From positions 415,275 to 479,274 of the forward strand of contig NW_005434673.1 in the NCBI RefSeq assembly GCF_000315625.1: a DNA stretch of 64,000 nt. The letters run 5' to 3'. Under the pieces are notes generated by a model. It worked only from the letters and a program-made list of their open reading frames with translations, was not told where the DNA came from and ran no database searches. Below are positions 44,337-54,830 of the stretch, piece after piece (the first letter of the stretch is position 1; each line of letters starts with the position of its first letter). The translations under genes and the position numbers were made by a program. This stretch comes from Guillardia theta CCMP2712. Its lineage: Eukaryota; Cryptophyceae; Pyrenomonadales; Geminigeraceae.

Positions 44337-45743
44337 ATGTCGGCCGCCTTCGAACTTGCCCGCACCTCAGAGGAAGAGCGAATTCAGGACCTCTCCATTT
44401 CCAGCTCGATCAAGACCTTGCAGGGCCTGGTGCTGCAGCTCACCTCGCACCTGTGAGCATCGAGGTCTGACATCTTAGCAGACTTCCACGATCATTCCGG
44501 AGGCGAAGAAGAAACAGGTCACAGCTCCTCAAGAGCCCTTCTTCGGAGTCGGACTTTCCGTGTCTCACAAGACTCTGGTGAGTGAAGGCGCAATGCTACG
44601 TGACTTGACGTTGTGTGCTCAGCAAGTTGAGGATGTCGTGCAAGGCTGGGCCTCTGCAAGCTGCGGGCTGATCTGCGTCGGCGACCGGCTGTTGTCTATC
44701 GATGGGAGGGAGGTCGAAGACATTGAAGATGTCAAACGACTCATACCCGGGAGGTTGATAGCAACCCTAGAGCACAACAAGATGTGAGCGCGTGTCAGGT
44801 TGGGAACGTATGTGATAGTTGAGCTCTCGCGCATCGAGGGGGAGTTGAACAAAACATTCAAGGTACTTTTCGGACGTGTCAGCTCCTAAGACTTGTTGAC
44901 ACCCATCCAGGTCGAACTGATGCGAGGGAATCCTACTTTTCTGGAGGTTTATGAGAAGCATGGGCAACTTCTTTATCAAAACGAGAAATTGTATGTGACT
45001 TGTTGTCTGCACGGGTTGACGAGGATGGGATTATCAGGACAGAAGACTTGGAAGACCTTGCGGTTCGGAGCTCGCAGGAGATCTCCGCGTTGAAGTCGGA
45101 GGTGACATGTGCTTGCCTGCGTCAACTTCCCTTGATCACTGCACGAGAAGATCGAGCGACTGCGATCAGAACTCCGTTCCAGTCAAGAAGCCCAAGGCCG
45201 AACCAGCCTTGCGTGCAAGTCCGCGATCGCTGAAATGGAGCCTCTACGGTAATGCGTTACTCGTGTCCGGGGCCCTGATGCTGGGATGGCTGACGTTGTG
45301 CGCCCAGCGATGAGGTCTGGAGAGTCTACGAGACCCTCGCGAGAACTCAAAGGGAGCACAACGAGCTGAGCAAGTCCATCGACAGTTACAAGAAATGCCT
45401 TGAGTGCGCCCGGCACAGGGGGAGGGAGGACAAGCAGTTTGTGTACTACAACGAGATAGGAGAGATGCTGTTCCAGCTGGGAGACTACCTGGGGGCCATC
45501 GGCAGCCATTCACAAGCGGTGGACATAGCGAGACGGACAGCGATGGATAAGATTCAACTGACAGACTGTCGGCTGAAGATGGCGTTTAACTACATGAGAT
45601 TGAAGGAGTTCAAGACTGCCCAGGATCTGTTTGAAAGCTGCCGTGAGGATTACGTGATGCTGTATGGCGAAGACCATCCCAACGTGGTCACTACCAAAGA
45701 GCAGTTGGATCTCTCCATCAAGTCGCAGCCAAAAGAAGAATGA
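44337..45743 (+). CDS. PDZ - coiled coil - TPR protein
   Basis: ATG 44337 (MSAAFELARTSEEERIQDLS). The PDZ is EPFFGVGLSVSHKTL, VEDVVQGWASASCGLICVGD, RLLSIDGREVEDIEDVKRLI, then LGTYVIVELSRIEGEL. Next exon VELMRGNPTFLEVYEKHGQL matches the sister gene at 31.7 kb. A coiled segment follows (LTEDLEDLAVRSSQEISALK; KIERLRSELRSSQEAQGR). The C-terminus is kinesin-light-chain-type TPR: YYNEIGEMLFQLGDYLGAIG, CRLKMAFNYMRLKEFKTAQD, LYGEDHPNVVTT. The GEDHP-x-V motif is typical of KLC/TPR_12 repeats. Ends at TGA 45743. Likely adaptor; cargo unknown. Exon phases are consistent, including a GTATGT donor in the exon after VELMRG. Confidence 0.8.
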
Positions 45744-46478
45744 CTCAGTGTTGGTTCTGGGATTTTAACGTTTGATACAATACTCCTCGCTCTTTCTTTG
45801 AAGTTGTTTTCCAATTGCTGAGAAATCACCAGAATCGTGAGTGTTCTTGCACCCTTGTTACTTCACTGACACCGAACCATCGCCATCCTAAACTTTGATT
45901 CACGATTGTACGTAAAACCGAAGCACGATGGTAGCGTCAGTGGAGTTTTCTTCTACTTTGTGTTTTAGACTGCAATTCATTAGAGATCTTCTAGATTCCT
46001 TGCTCTCAACTTCTTCTTGTTTCCTTGCGCTCAACTTCTTCAAGATTCCTTGCTCTCAACTTCTTCTAGATTCCTTGCTCTCAACTTCTTCTAGTTTCCT
46101 TGCTGTCAACTTCTTCTTGTTTCCTTGCTGTCAACTTCTTCTTCTTGTTTCCTTGCTCTCAACTTTCATCATCCTCTTCTCATTCAGATCACCTTCCCTC
46201 CCTTCCCTCTCGCCTCCTGTTCCTGCCGCTCCTTCCTCCCGTGGTTGGCACTGGAACCACCGGTAGGATCGCATGGACGAACAAGTAGGGGAGGAGGGTA
46301 GGGGATGTGCTCAATACCGTACCCTCTGTGATGCCTATCAAAAGATACTACCCTACGTATTTCCGGGATTTGTACCCTACTTTTCCCATGAGAGGGTTGG
46401 TGTCCGATGCAACCACCCCTAATATGTAGCTACCCTACCCTCTATCCCCCGTCTCGTCTCCGAAGCCGCTTGCCTGCC
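45744..46478. other. intergenic with 25-bp minisatellite and TACCC island
   Basis: Lies between tandem PDZ genes. 45996-46166 is the minisatellite; 46290-46450 contains taccctacc, ctaccctac and gggtaggg-type runs just before ATG 46479. Confidence 0.6.
45996..46166 (+). repeat. 25-bp minisatellite, about 7 copies
   Basis: Unit ttccttgctctcaacttctt plus ctaga or cttgt. One copy carries an extra ctt. Lies between PDZ genes four and five. Confidence 0.9.
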
Positions 46479-48060
46479 ATGTACGCGGCGTTTCCCCGCG
46501 GCTGGGAGAATGCGCAGATCTCCTCGTCTCAGCGCTCCTCCATGCAGTCGTCGCAGATGTCTCTCTCCCAGCACTCCTCTAGCTCCTCCCAGCTCTCTGC
46601 CCAGCTCTCTGCCCAGCTCTCTATGCATCGAGACTCCCGCGACTCCCGCAGCTCCCGCGACTCCCGAGGATCTCGCAGCTCGTCGGAAGGGATCAGGATC
46701 AGCGGAGCCAACGGTATCAGCTCACCTGCCACTATGCTCACATTCTGATGCAGCTGCGCAGAGATGGCTGGTGTTGGGATCTTCTTCCAGCAAGAGCCCA
46801 TGTCCGGCAGGGTGTACGTCGCCAGCATCGTTGAGAATGGTTCCGCAGACAGGTCTTCATCCACGACCTTCAGTGGGACCTCTGAGTGATCTGACTCAAC
46901 AGGTCGGGAGTCATCAAGGTGAATGACGTCATCGTCAAGGTCGACGACGAGGACGTCCAGGGGCAACCGCTCTCCACTCTCAGGAACCTCATCCTCGGCA
47001 GGCAGGGTACCTACGTCGTTCTTGCGTTTCGCAGGATGACAGGGACAGAGCTGTACTACTACGATGTTGAGCTGGTGAAGAAGCGAGCGAGCGAGCGATG
47101 AGAGCTGCTTGACTTGATCTTCAAGGTGAGGGGAACCCCGGAGTACTTCGAATCTTTGAAGAAGAGCCAAGCTGTGGCAGAAGAGAAGGAAAAGTTGCTG
47201 GTGCAGGTCTGTGAAACTTTGGGAGATGATGCATGGAGAGCTGAACTGATTGTGATGGTCGTACAGGTCAGACAACAAGAGCAAGACATCATCGCCTTGC
47301 GCCATCAAAACACTCAGATGCAGCGAGGGTCTGATATCAGCGAATTAGATAGTCTGAAGCGGGCGATCGCACAGAAAGATGAGGTGTAGGAGTTGAGGAT
47401 TGATTCATTCGATCGCTTATGTTTGTGCAGGAAATCAAAGGATATAACGAGGCCATTAGCAAACTCTCAAAGCCTGCGGCTTCCATGTCTCCGACAGCAG
47501 CAGAAAACAGCTTCTCGACCTCGAGCATGCGATTGGAGAAGGAGCGGTTGAAAGAAGATCTCGTGCAACTCACGAGAAAGCTGGAGATTTTGAAACAAAG
47601 GTGAGGCCCTCATTGCTTCCAACCCCTTGTTGAGTATCAGCCTGCTAGATATGATGAGACTGTGAAGCAAAATCGGGAAGAGGGCAAAATGATGCAAGCT
47701 TCGATCGAAGGCGAGATAACTGCAGCAAACTCGTTTTCACACAGCCTCGACAACGAGAATGACATGCTGTCAAAGATCAGGGAGGAGCGGAATGCGGTTC
47801 GTGCACTACTAGTGCATCCCTGCTGCGATCTCAGTTGAATCCCGTCCCACAGATCAGCCTGCACGCGTTCACTAAGGCAAAAGAAGGTTGTGTGCTGTTG
47901 AAAGAAGCAGAGAGCAACAGTCAGAATGTAGTTCATACTCTCCAGGCGAGCTGTTGTATCCGTTGAAATCGCAATGACACTGCAACAGGAAGCTCTTTCT
48001 AGCCTTGACATGATCTACGCACAAGTATTCGCATCCCTGGGACGTGATGGTATCAAGTGA
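46479..48060 (+). CDS. PDZ - coiled-coil protein with Ser-rich head
   Basis: ATG 46479 (MYAAFPRGWENAQISSSQRS), a Ser/Gln-rich head with SAQLSAQLS and RDSR repeats, then the PDZ: EMAGVGIFFQQEPMSGRVYV, ASIVENGSADR, SGVIKVNDVIVKVDDEDVQG, QPLSTLRNLILGRQGTYVVL, and GTELYYYDVELV joined to RGTPEYFESLKKSQAVAEEK. A coiled coil follows (QQEQDIIALRHQNTQMQR; EIKGYNEAISKLSKPAAS; LEKERLKEDLVQLTRKLEIL; NREEGKMMQASIEGE). Last exon EALSSLDMIYAQVFASLGRD ends at TGA 48060. The intron before it (47946-47988) appears to be GC-AG, 43 nt. It follows the PDZ-TPR gene on the same strand. Same family as the other four. Confidence 0.8.
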
Positions 48061-48346
48061 TCAGACGAGAATGGTTTGCTGGGTAATATTGCCATCTAAT
48101 ATGTGTAATGCACACTTGACCCTCTCACTCTCTACAGAAAGAATGTCAACATCATTCGTTTAAGTTGAATGTTGCTCCGAGTTTAGCTGAGTCGTGATGA
48201 AAGATACCGATGCAGCAATCACATGCATGAATACTATGTCAACATTGGCGAGCAAAGTTCCCTGTCATTAATTACATGTGATAAAAAAGAAAAGCCAGGA
48301 CGGTATGATACATTTATTTTACACTCCACAAGAAACACAATCTCTG

Positions 48347-50488
48347 TCACAGCACAGATAAATATCGATTCTTCTTCGACTTGTGCGTCTTCGTGCCGTT
48401 TGCATTTGCTGCATGTGAATAGTCAGCATCAATCGGTGAGTCGAAGGGTTTGCAACCTTGGCTTCGGAACATCTTGAGGGGTTCTGTTCGCCGCCCTAAG
48501 AAACAAGAGTGAGGAGGGAGGCGAGCGAGCAGGGCTTGACCGGGTTGAACGGCAGGAATATGAAACTGAGCGAGGCTGCTCCCGTTGAGAGAAGAGCCCC
48601 TGCTAGAAAGGTTAGGGGCCAACCACTGGACTATCTGGCGAGACCTCAAGTTATGGATGGGAGGAGCCGAAGTCGATCTGGCATCAGGTTGAACTCCAGC
48701 AGTGATGGTGCCCTGTGGAAATCTTGAGAGGATCTCTGAGAGAAGTTCGATAGAGTTACCCGTGAGTACTGATTGTTCCAAATGTTCCTAACGTCTTCAT
48801 CGTCGTCCGGCAGAAGAAAACTTGGATCTGTCTGCTCCATCTGCTTCCAGGACAACGAGCTGTCCTGAGGTGTAAGCTCGTCCTTGCTTTGAGACTGGAA
48901 GCTCATCTCGCCATGCGCTGCTCCCCTTCGTCCTTGCATGTTCCCCCTTCCATCCTGGGCCAACCTCCGCTTGTCTACAGCTGGAAAGACATGCGGATTG
49001 CTGTGCTCAGGCGTGATGGAGCTCTTTGCGTGCATCGCTCGCTTCTTCCACGTCTCTGTCAGGCGGGTAGCATTCTGTACCTTAGAGTGCAGAGACTCTA
49101 TCTCCTGGTGGGGGCAAGTGAGTGCGAGAGGTGGGGTTCAACCACGAGGACGGCACAAACCGATTCGAGGGTGAGATTCTTGTCTCTCAGCCTGTCGGTC
49201 TCTTGCGACTTCTTCCGGTACATGTCCCTGGAGACACTGTCACGCGATGATCTCTTCACAGAGCCGACAAGTTGAGAATGGCAGCCACCTTTCAGTCTTT
49301 GCGTCCTTGAGATTCTGAAGCAACGTCAGGCTGGTACGCAAAAGAGATGGTTCACCTGGTCTAAACTGGCGCATCTTTCCCTGCTCTCGAGCAATTCTCT
49401 CTTCACCTGCAGAAAACGATGACAAAACTCAATGGTCAAGCTGCTGCGGTTGACACCTGAAGAAGTTCTTTCGTCTGAAACTCCAAAGTCTGCAACGGTA
49501 CCGTAAGAAACGTGCGGTCCAAGAAACATGGTTGCACTTTCCTGCTGTGCCAGTCCATACTCCAGCTTGACCTTGCTATGCTGCAGCTCCAGCTTCATTC
49601 CGTTTGTCAGTGTCGTCTACACAATCTCAACACATGCACTCACTTGTTCGAACCTGTCCATCAGCACAGATATGTGCTGCTGTCGTTCTTCTTGCTCACG
49701 AATATTGTTGCTGGGAGGAACATGACGATCAAAAGAGCCAACAAAGCTGAACCGTATCAGATCACCTCCCCGCCGCTTGATTCTTCTTCACGTCATCTGA
49801 CCCAGCGTTCTGCAAGCGCACAGTGACCATTCTATCAGGACCGATCGTCCTCTCTACCTCCGCAGACAGTTGCCCAGTGACATCTTGCAATCGTTGTCGG
49901 AATTCTTTTTGCAGTTTGATCTTGTGTTCAATCAGACTCTCCTTCGTCGAAGGGTGAGGAAACTGTTTGACATGAAACTAAGAGGTACCTTGAGATTCTC
50001 CATCTCCTCCCTGTGCCGAAGATCCTTTGACTTCATCTCGTCGTGTACCCTCGACACTTCTTCTTTGAGAACTTTGTTCTGCTCCTCTACCACTGCATAG
50101 ACTGCAAGCTGGTCTTTCATTCTCTTGTTCTCTAGGATCATCGTCGTGGCCTGGTAGTCCATCTCTGCTCTCATACTGATGGACTCGTCGAACACAATGC
50201 CCAACTCGCGCTCATGTGCATTGTTTTCAAACAATACCTGCAGGTAGTCACGGAAACAACACAGTCGGGAGCAAGCAGCCTTACTTGCCGCTTGAGCTCC
50301 TCCAGCTCTTTGTGCGCCTGCTGAAGAGTCGCAGTCAGCTGCTCCACTCTAACCTGCAGCTTCTCCTGCTCGCAGACGGGTCAGCAATTCAGTCAGAGGT
50401 TGGTTCGCAGCACCTTCTCTTCCCGCTCATGCACTATGATGTCCACCAGGATGTTGCTGGGATGTGCTTTCAAATCTTCCCCCTCCAT
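48347..50488 (-). CDS. large coiled-coil protein
   Basis: ATG 50488 (MEGEDLKAHPSNILVDIIVH). Exons give EKLQVRVEQLTATLQQAHKE, FENNAHERELGIVFDESISM, MDYQATTMILENKRMKDQLA, VYAVVEEQNKVLKEEVSRV, MKSKDLRHREEMENLK, QKEFRQRLQDVTGQL, IREQEERQQHISVLMDRFEQ, a linker, then RDMYRKKSQETDRLRDKNLT, and a charged tail (SFQSQSKDELTPQDSSLSWK, FLLPDDDEDVRNIWNNQYS). Almost wholly helical. The layout, with an N-terminal coil and a W-N-N-Q-Y motif in the tail, is reminiscent of ciliary basal-body coiled-coil proteins, but I cannot name the family. 3' splice choices and the stop (48347) are uncertain. Confidence 0.55.
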
Positions 50489-53169
50489 ATTTATGGTGAT
50501 GGCCGCGATGCAGCTAGATCGACAACTCGTTCGCCACCCTTTTCAAAGATCGCCGCCTTCCGCATTCACCACCATCCTCAACATCTGCTGAACACGAACA
50601 AGGAGCCTCCACCATCATGGTCCCTCAAAATCATCTGCGTGCATGGCGTCTCAACCCACCGTGACCTCTCGTCCTCGCGTTAAACGCTCGCTGCCTTCGT
50701 TTCCAACACAGCCATTGCTCCAACGGATCTCCACCGACCCGCCTCACTGAAATATCAGAGACAGCAAATGGATAAATAGCAGGTCCGTCACTTGAAAACA
50801 AACGACGAACGCACCGCTTCGGATTGTTGCTGTGGGACTTTATGAAGCATTTTCATCTTTTATCGAAGAACATTTATGTGCACCCCACCCTCCTCCTTTT
50901 TCCCTACCTCACCGGTACACAGTGAGAAGAAGACAACGATTCGCATTGTTGCTGGTGCGGTTTCACGCATGTCGATCACCGCGTTGCCCTGCAAGTTCAC
51001 TCGGAACGGCGACGGTCACCTGTGGTACTTTCAAGGCGCAACAATCCGAAGCGTTGCAGTACTAACAGGTGGTAAGATCTGCCGCAGGGTGTTGAACCCG
51101 CAGGCTGATATCATTGATCTTGTGCCGTTCTCCTCCCACACGGTCACCTTCGAGCTCATCAAGCCTTGTCCCCAGCCACCTCCCTGTTGCGAAACTTGCC
51201 AGGACTCCTCGCCATGGGTTCCGACTCTCGGACTCACTCCTACTGTCATGAGGTGTCACGTACGGTATCAAATACATGACCGACTCATCATGCGGGACTT
51301 TGATCAGGTTGCTGCAGGACTTTTGTAATCCGATAAAGTTCATCGATATTGTCCCACGCATGAGGGACTTTCATGAAGCAACAATTCCAATCGTTGCGTT
51401 TCGGACGTGAAACAGCTTAAAACGGTGCCGTGCAAGATTTGCTGTGAACGCGGTTGAGAATGTTTGTTGCTCTATTGTTTTGAAGCATCTTGTACTCTTA
51501 TGATGATGAATCATTTGATGTTTTCCTGTATCAGTCTTCGTATGCTAAGTCGCCTTGACGAAAATCCAGGATGATAGTAGGTTGCAACGGTCGTGAGGTG
51601 CAGCCGCAGTCGCGATCAGATGCTTGAAGTTCGCAGCCTGAAGGACCGGTCAACATCGTACTGAAGGTTAGAAGAAACAAGGGACAGCATGATACTCAGT
51701 AGCTCACTTGCAGTCTCCTTGCTCAGCCATCCTCGTCGACCACACGCTGAGCGCCATGAAACATCAGCACTCTACTGGCCGCAACTGTGCTTTGCCAGCT
51801 TCACCAAGGTACCCCACCCTCCAAATCTCCATTCATATCACCCGTGTGTAGCAGAATTTGACGAACGCAACGTTTCGGATTGTTGCTGTGGGACTTTTAT
51901 TGGGAGGGACTTCGTTTTCCAGCGAACATTTTGTCTCTACCCCTACCCTCATAATTGTCATCTTATGTACCGGTATTGAATTGACAATGAGACAACGTTT
52001 CGCATTGTTGCTATCGTTGGATCTCTGGTGGTCAAGGACATTGAGGGACATTTGTTGGTCCTGCACTGCAGCAACAATCTGAAGCGTTGCCATTTAGACA
52101 CATCAACACTTCCACCGCGCGGAGATCACTCACTCTGCCGGCCCGGCCTGGCACTGCGGCAACGCCCGGCCCGCCGATCATCATACTCGGCCCGGCCGGG
52201 CCGGGCGGTGTTTTTAACTTCAATTCAGTGCTACTCAGTACTTGCCGCTTAACTTGATGTACGGTAGTAGGCTACTTTCAACAGTGACGCGGGGTAGCCC
52301 GGGCCCAGGCTGAGGTGACCGTCACGTAGTCACGTAGTGCCACGGTGGTGACCCGGTACGGTAGCGGCGAACCCGCCCCGGCGTTGAACCGTGGCCGCCG
52401 CGCACCGTCACTGACCGTACCGTACCGGACTCCTCACGAGTCACGCCGCCGCGGCCGGCCGCCCAGTGCCAGTGCCGTGCCACGGTGCCGCAGTGCGGCA
52501 GTCACTGGCATCCGCCGTCCGACCGTCACCCGTCGGATCAGCCGCTCAGACTGAGCTGTCGGTAACGGCAACTTGCGTTGCATTCTGAACCGGCTTAGTA
52601 TCCGCTGACTTCGGACGCGGGCGTAAAGACGATATCAAACTTCAAACCGGGAGTGCAGGCGGGCCTGACCGTCCCGGACAGCCCCAGCCTGATCCACTCA
52701 GGTGACTCAGTCGGCCAGCACTTTGACTCAGACGGTGACTCAGCCGAGTCAGTAAGAGGCTGAGAAGCGACGAAACCGTCAAGGCGTGGAAAATGCGAGT
52801 CGGAAGTGCGCTGTCACTGATGCGGGGAGCAAAGCCTGGCCCGGATATAACTGCGGCAGTGCCAGGGTCGGGGTGCATCATCAGTTCAGCGCCGAGCTCA
52901 GCCGTCAGGTCCTGTATCTGACACGTCCTGGACTGTCAGAGGAGCACGGTCAGCTGCTTGAACGCGCATCAGAGGAGGCATGAAGAGGGGGACCGGGACC
53001 CAGTCGGCCCATGCTTGAAGACATGAGGGGGGAGGAGAGCGATGGGAGCGAGCAGGAGGAACTTGAGTGACTTACCGACAGCAAGAGGAAGAAGGTCGTG
53101 ATCGGAGTACCCAGCTTGTGCGCCTGATGGGATAGCAAGAAAACAGCGACTCAAATGGAACAAGAACAC
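50489..53169. other. 2.7-kb gene-free region with palindromic repeats and GC-rich/TGACTCA block
   Basis: No gene with splice support. 50805-52095 holds copies of a GCAAC..GTTGC repeat (listed separately). 52130-52215 is a ggcccggc block. 52270-52540 has gtcacgtag repeats, ccacggtg and ccgtacc units. 52690-52755 has four gtgactcag/gactcag sites. The lower edge is the start of a minus gene at 50488, so part is probably its promoter. Confidence 0.55.
50805..52095. repeat. dispersed palindromic element GCAACAATCCGAAGCGTTGC and relatives
   Basis: Copies near 50812, 50935, 51045 (inverted), 51372, 51868, 51992 and 52068 (inverted). Each is an imperfect inverted repeat of gcaacNNttc..attgttgc. The set direct-direct-inverted occurs twice (50.81-51.06 and 51.87-52.09 kb) with shared flanks: tgtgggacttt after the first copy and accggta before the second. 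This suggests duplication of a unit of about 250 bp, the two copies 1.06 kb apart. Confidence 0.7.
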
Positions 53170-54579
53170 TTAGTGATGTCGAGGACCGTCAGAGTGAGTC
53201 CCGCAGAACTCTAGATGGTACGACGCGAAGTAGAGCAGCAGCGCTCCAACGCATGTCCACTGGCCCACGGCTCCGTATGATATCTGCGGACTATACTTGA
53301 GCCCGGAGGGAGGGAGGGAGGGAGGGAGGGAGGGGAGGACTGGACCTCTTCAACGGTTTTCTTGGGACCTGTCAGTTAACATCGTCAGCATCTTCCCGCA
53401 GCCAGGAGCGGGTCAAGGTGCTTCACCAACTGAGGAGGCTGGGTGAGGAATGAAAGCAAGGAAGAACGGGGCGAGCATAAGGAACGTCAAGACCAACTTC
53501 AGTCTGCTACATCTCGTCAGTTGTAGCCATCCTCCTTCCATCCCTGCTCGCCTCTTTGAGAAAGTCGAGGAGGGGAGGGCATGGGAGCGGAAGAGCAGGA
53601 TGTCCATCGTGATACAGTGAGCATAACCTGCCAGTGAGCATAAGATGCGTTTCAATATCAGCTCCAGCAGTACCAGCCAAGAACAGCACCAACGCTCCAG
53701 TCTGATGTATCATACTCTGCGCTCCAACCGGTTGAGAGATCTGCAGGGTACAAACATTCGGCATCACCTGCGCTCTTAGCTCTGCCTCCCTCTTGATGAC
53801 ATCGAAGATGTTCGATTGCAGAGGGATGGTCGCCTGCAAGACTCACCGTCATCTCCTCTCCTCGCTCTGCTGACTGCATCGAGCATGTACTTGCACTATC
53901 AGACCCATTGCTGTGCAACGAGAGCGTAAGCCCTGCTCACCTCTCCCCACCAGCATCATCACCTGCAATGAGGGAGAAGTAGTAGGAGATCTTAGCCAGA
54001 CTAGACAGCATGTGAGTGAGCGCTCTTGTTCATCCATCTTTGCTCGTCATACCACTGGAGGTGTGATTCTGCCCGCCACAGGAAGGTGTCCTTGGCATAC
54101 CTATCAAGTCTTCTCAGATGCTGCGTCGATCGCAACACCAAGATCACTTGGCTGAAACACAAATTCCTATGCTGGTCAGCCTGCGCAAGTTCGCTATGTC
54201 AAGAGTACAGGCTCGACTGACACCCATCACCAGAATCCTGCGAGGTATAGCCATCTTTCCGGAGCTAGCGCGCCATTGAGAGATATGAATGGAAGCCACA
54301 TGCCTCATACACAGGGTCAGCACCTTGTCGAGAGAGGAGGGGGCGCGAGGGCTCCACCTTCAGGAATGTGATTGTTCAGCACAGCCAGCGCGTATGTTCC
54401 AAATAGCGTGACTAGTCCACAGACCAGCGACTGCGAGCGAGCATGGAGTCACTTCCACCATCGTCGCCGCATGCATGGAAGGAACCACTGAAGGAGCGAA
54501 CTTGCCGTATCTTCTCACAAACCTGCTGCATGTCAGCGCGAAATCAGTCATTGTCGTCCGCCTACATGTTGAGGTGCAT
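53170..54579 (-). CDS. Frag1/DRAM/Sfk1-family multi-pass membrane protein
   Basis: Exons with TM-like content: SLVCGLVTLFGTYALAVLNN, then HISQWRASSGK, PSDLGVAIDAASEK, FDVIKREAELRAQ, ISQPVGAQSMIHQTGALVLF, LAGTAGADIETHLMLTG, LKLVLTFLMLAPFFLAFI and ISYGAVGQWTCVGALLLYFA, ending at TAA 53170 after SYHLEFCGTH. The first TM with Y-A-L/I-A-V-x-N-x-H, the IS-Q segment, the H-x2-GA-x-LFL-x-G TM and a final QW-x6-LLYF-x-S-x4-DF-like TM are the order seen in DRAM/Frag1/PGAP2 relatives, which sit in ER, Golgi or lysosomal membranes. Probable start ATG 54579. Some exon joins are untested. Confidence 0.55.
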
Positions 54580-54830
54580 TTCCTTGCGCCCTTTATAATC
54601 CCAAGTGGGTAGGGTTTCAAGAAACAGGGGTACTTTGAAGTTAGGATATGGGGTTTAAATGTGAGGGGGGTGGTACATTCGGAGGGTGGGGTCCAATTGA
54701 AATTTCGTTCTTTCTGTGGAATGTTGTGGCGGCATGAGGAAAGTGGAAGGAAGGAGGAGGAGGAGAGGGGGAGGGGGAGGGTGAGAGAGGCAGCAAGCTA
54801 TCGCATCTCCTAAACACCGAGCTAAAAACG
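54580..54830. promoter_or_regulatory. short divergent promoter region
   Basis: About 250 bp between divergent starts at 54579 and 54831. It contains gggtagg/gggtggta/gggtggggt motifs (54607-54690) and a gaggag/ggaggg purine run. Bidirectional promoter inferred. Confidence 0.4.
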
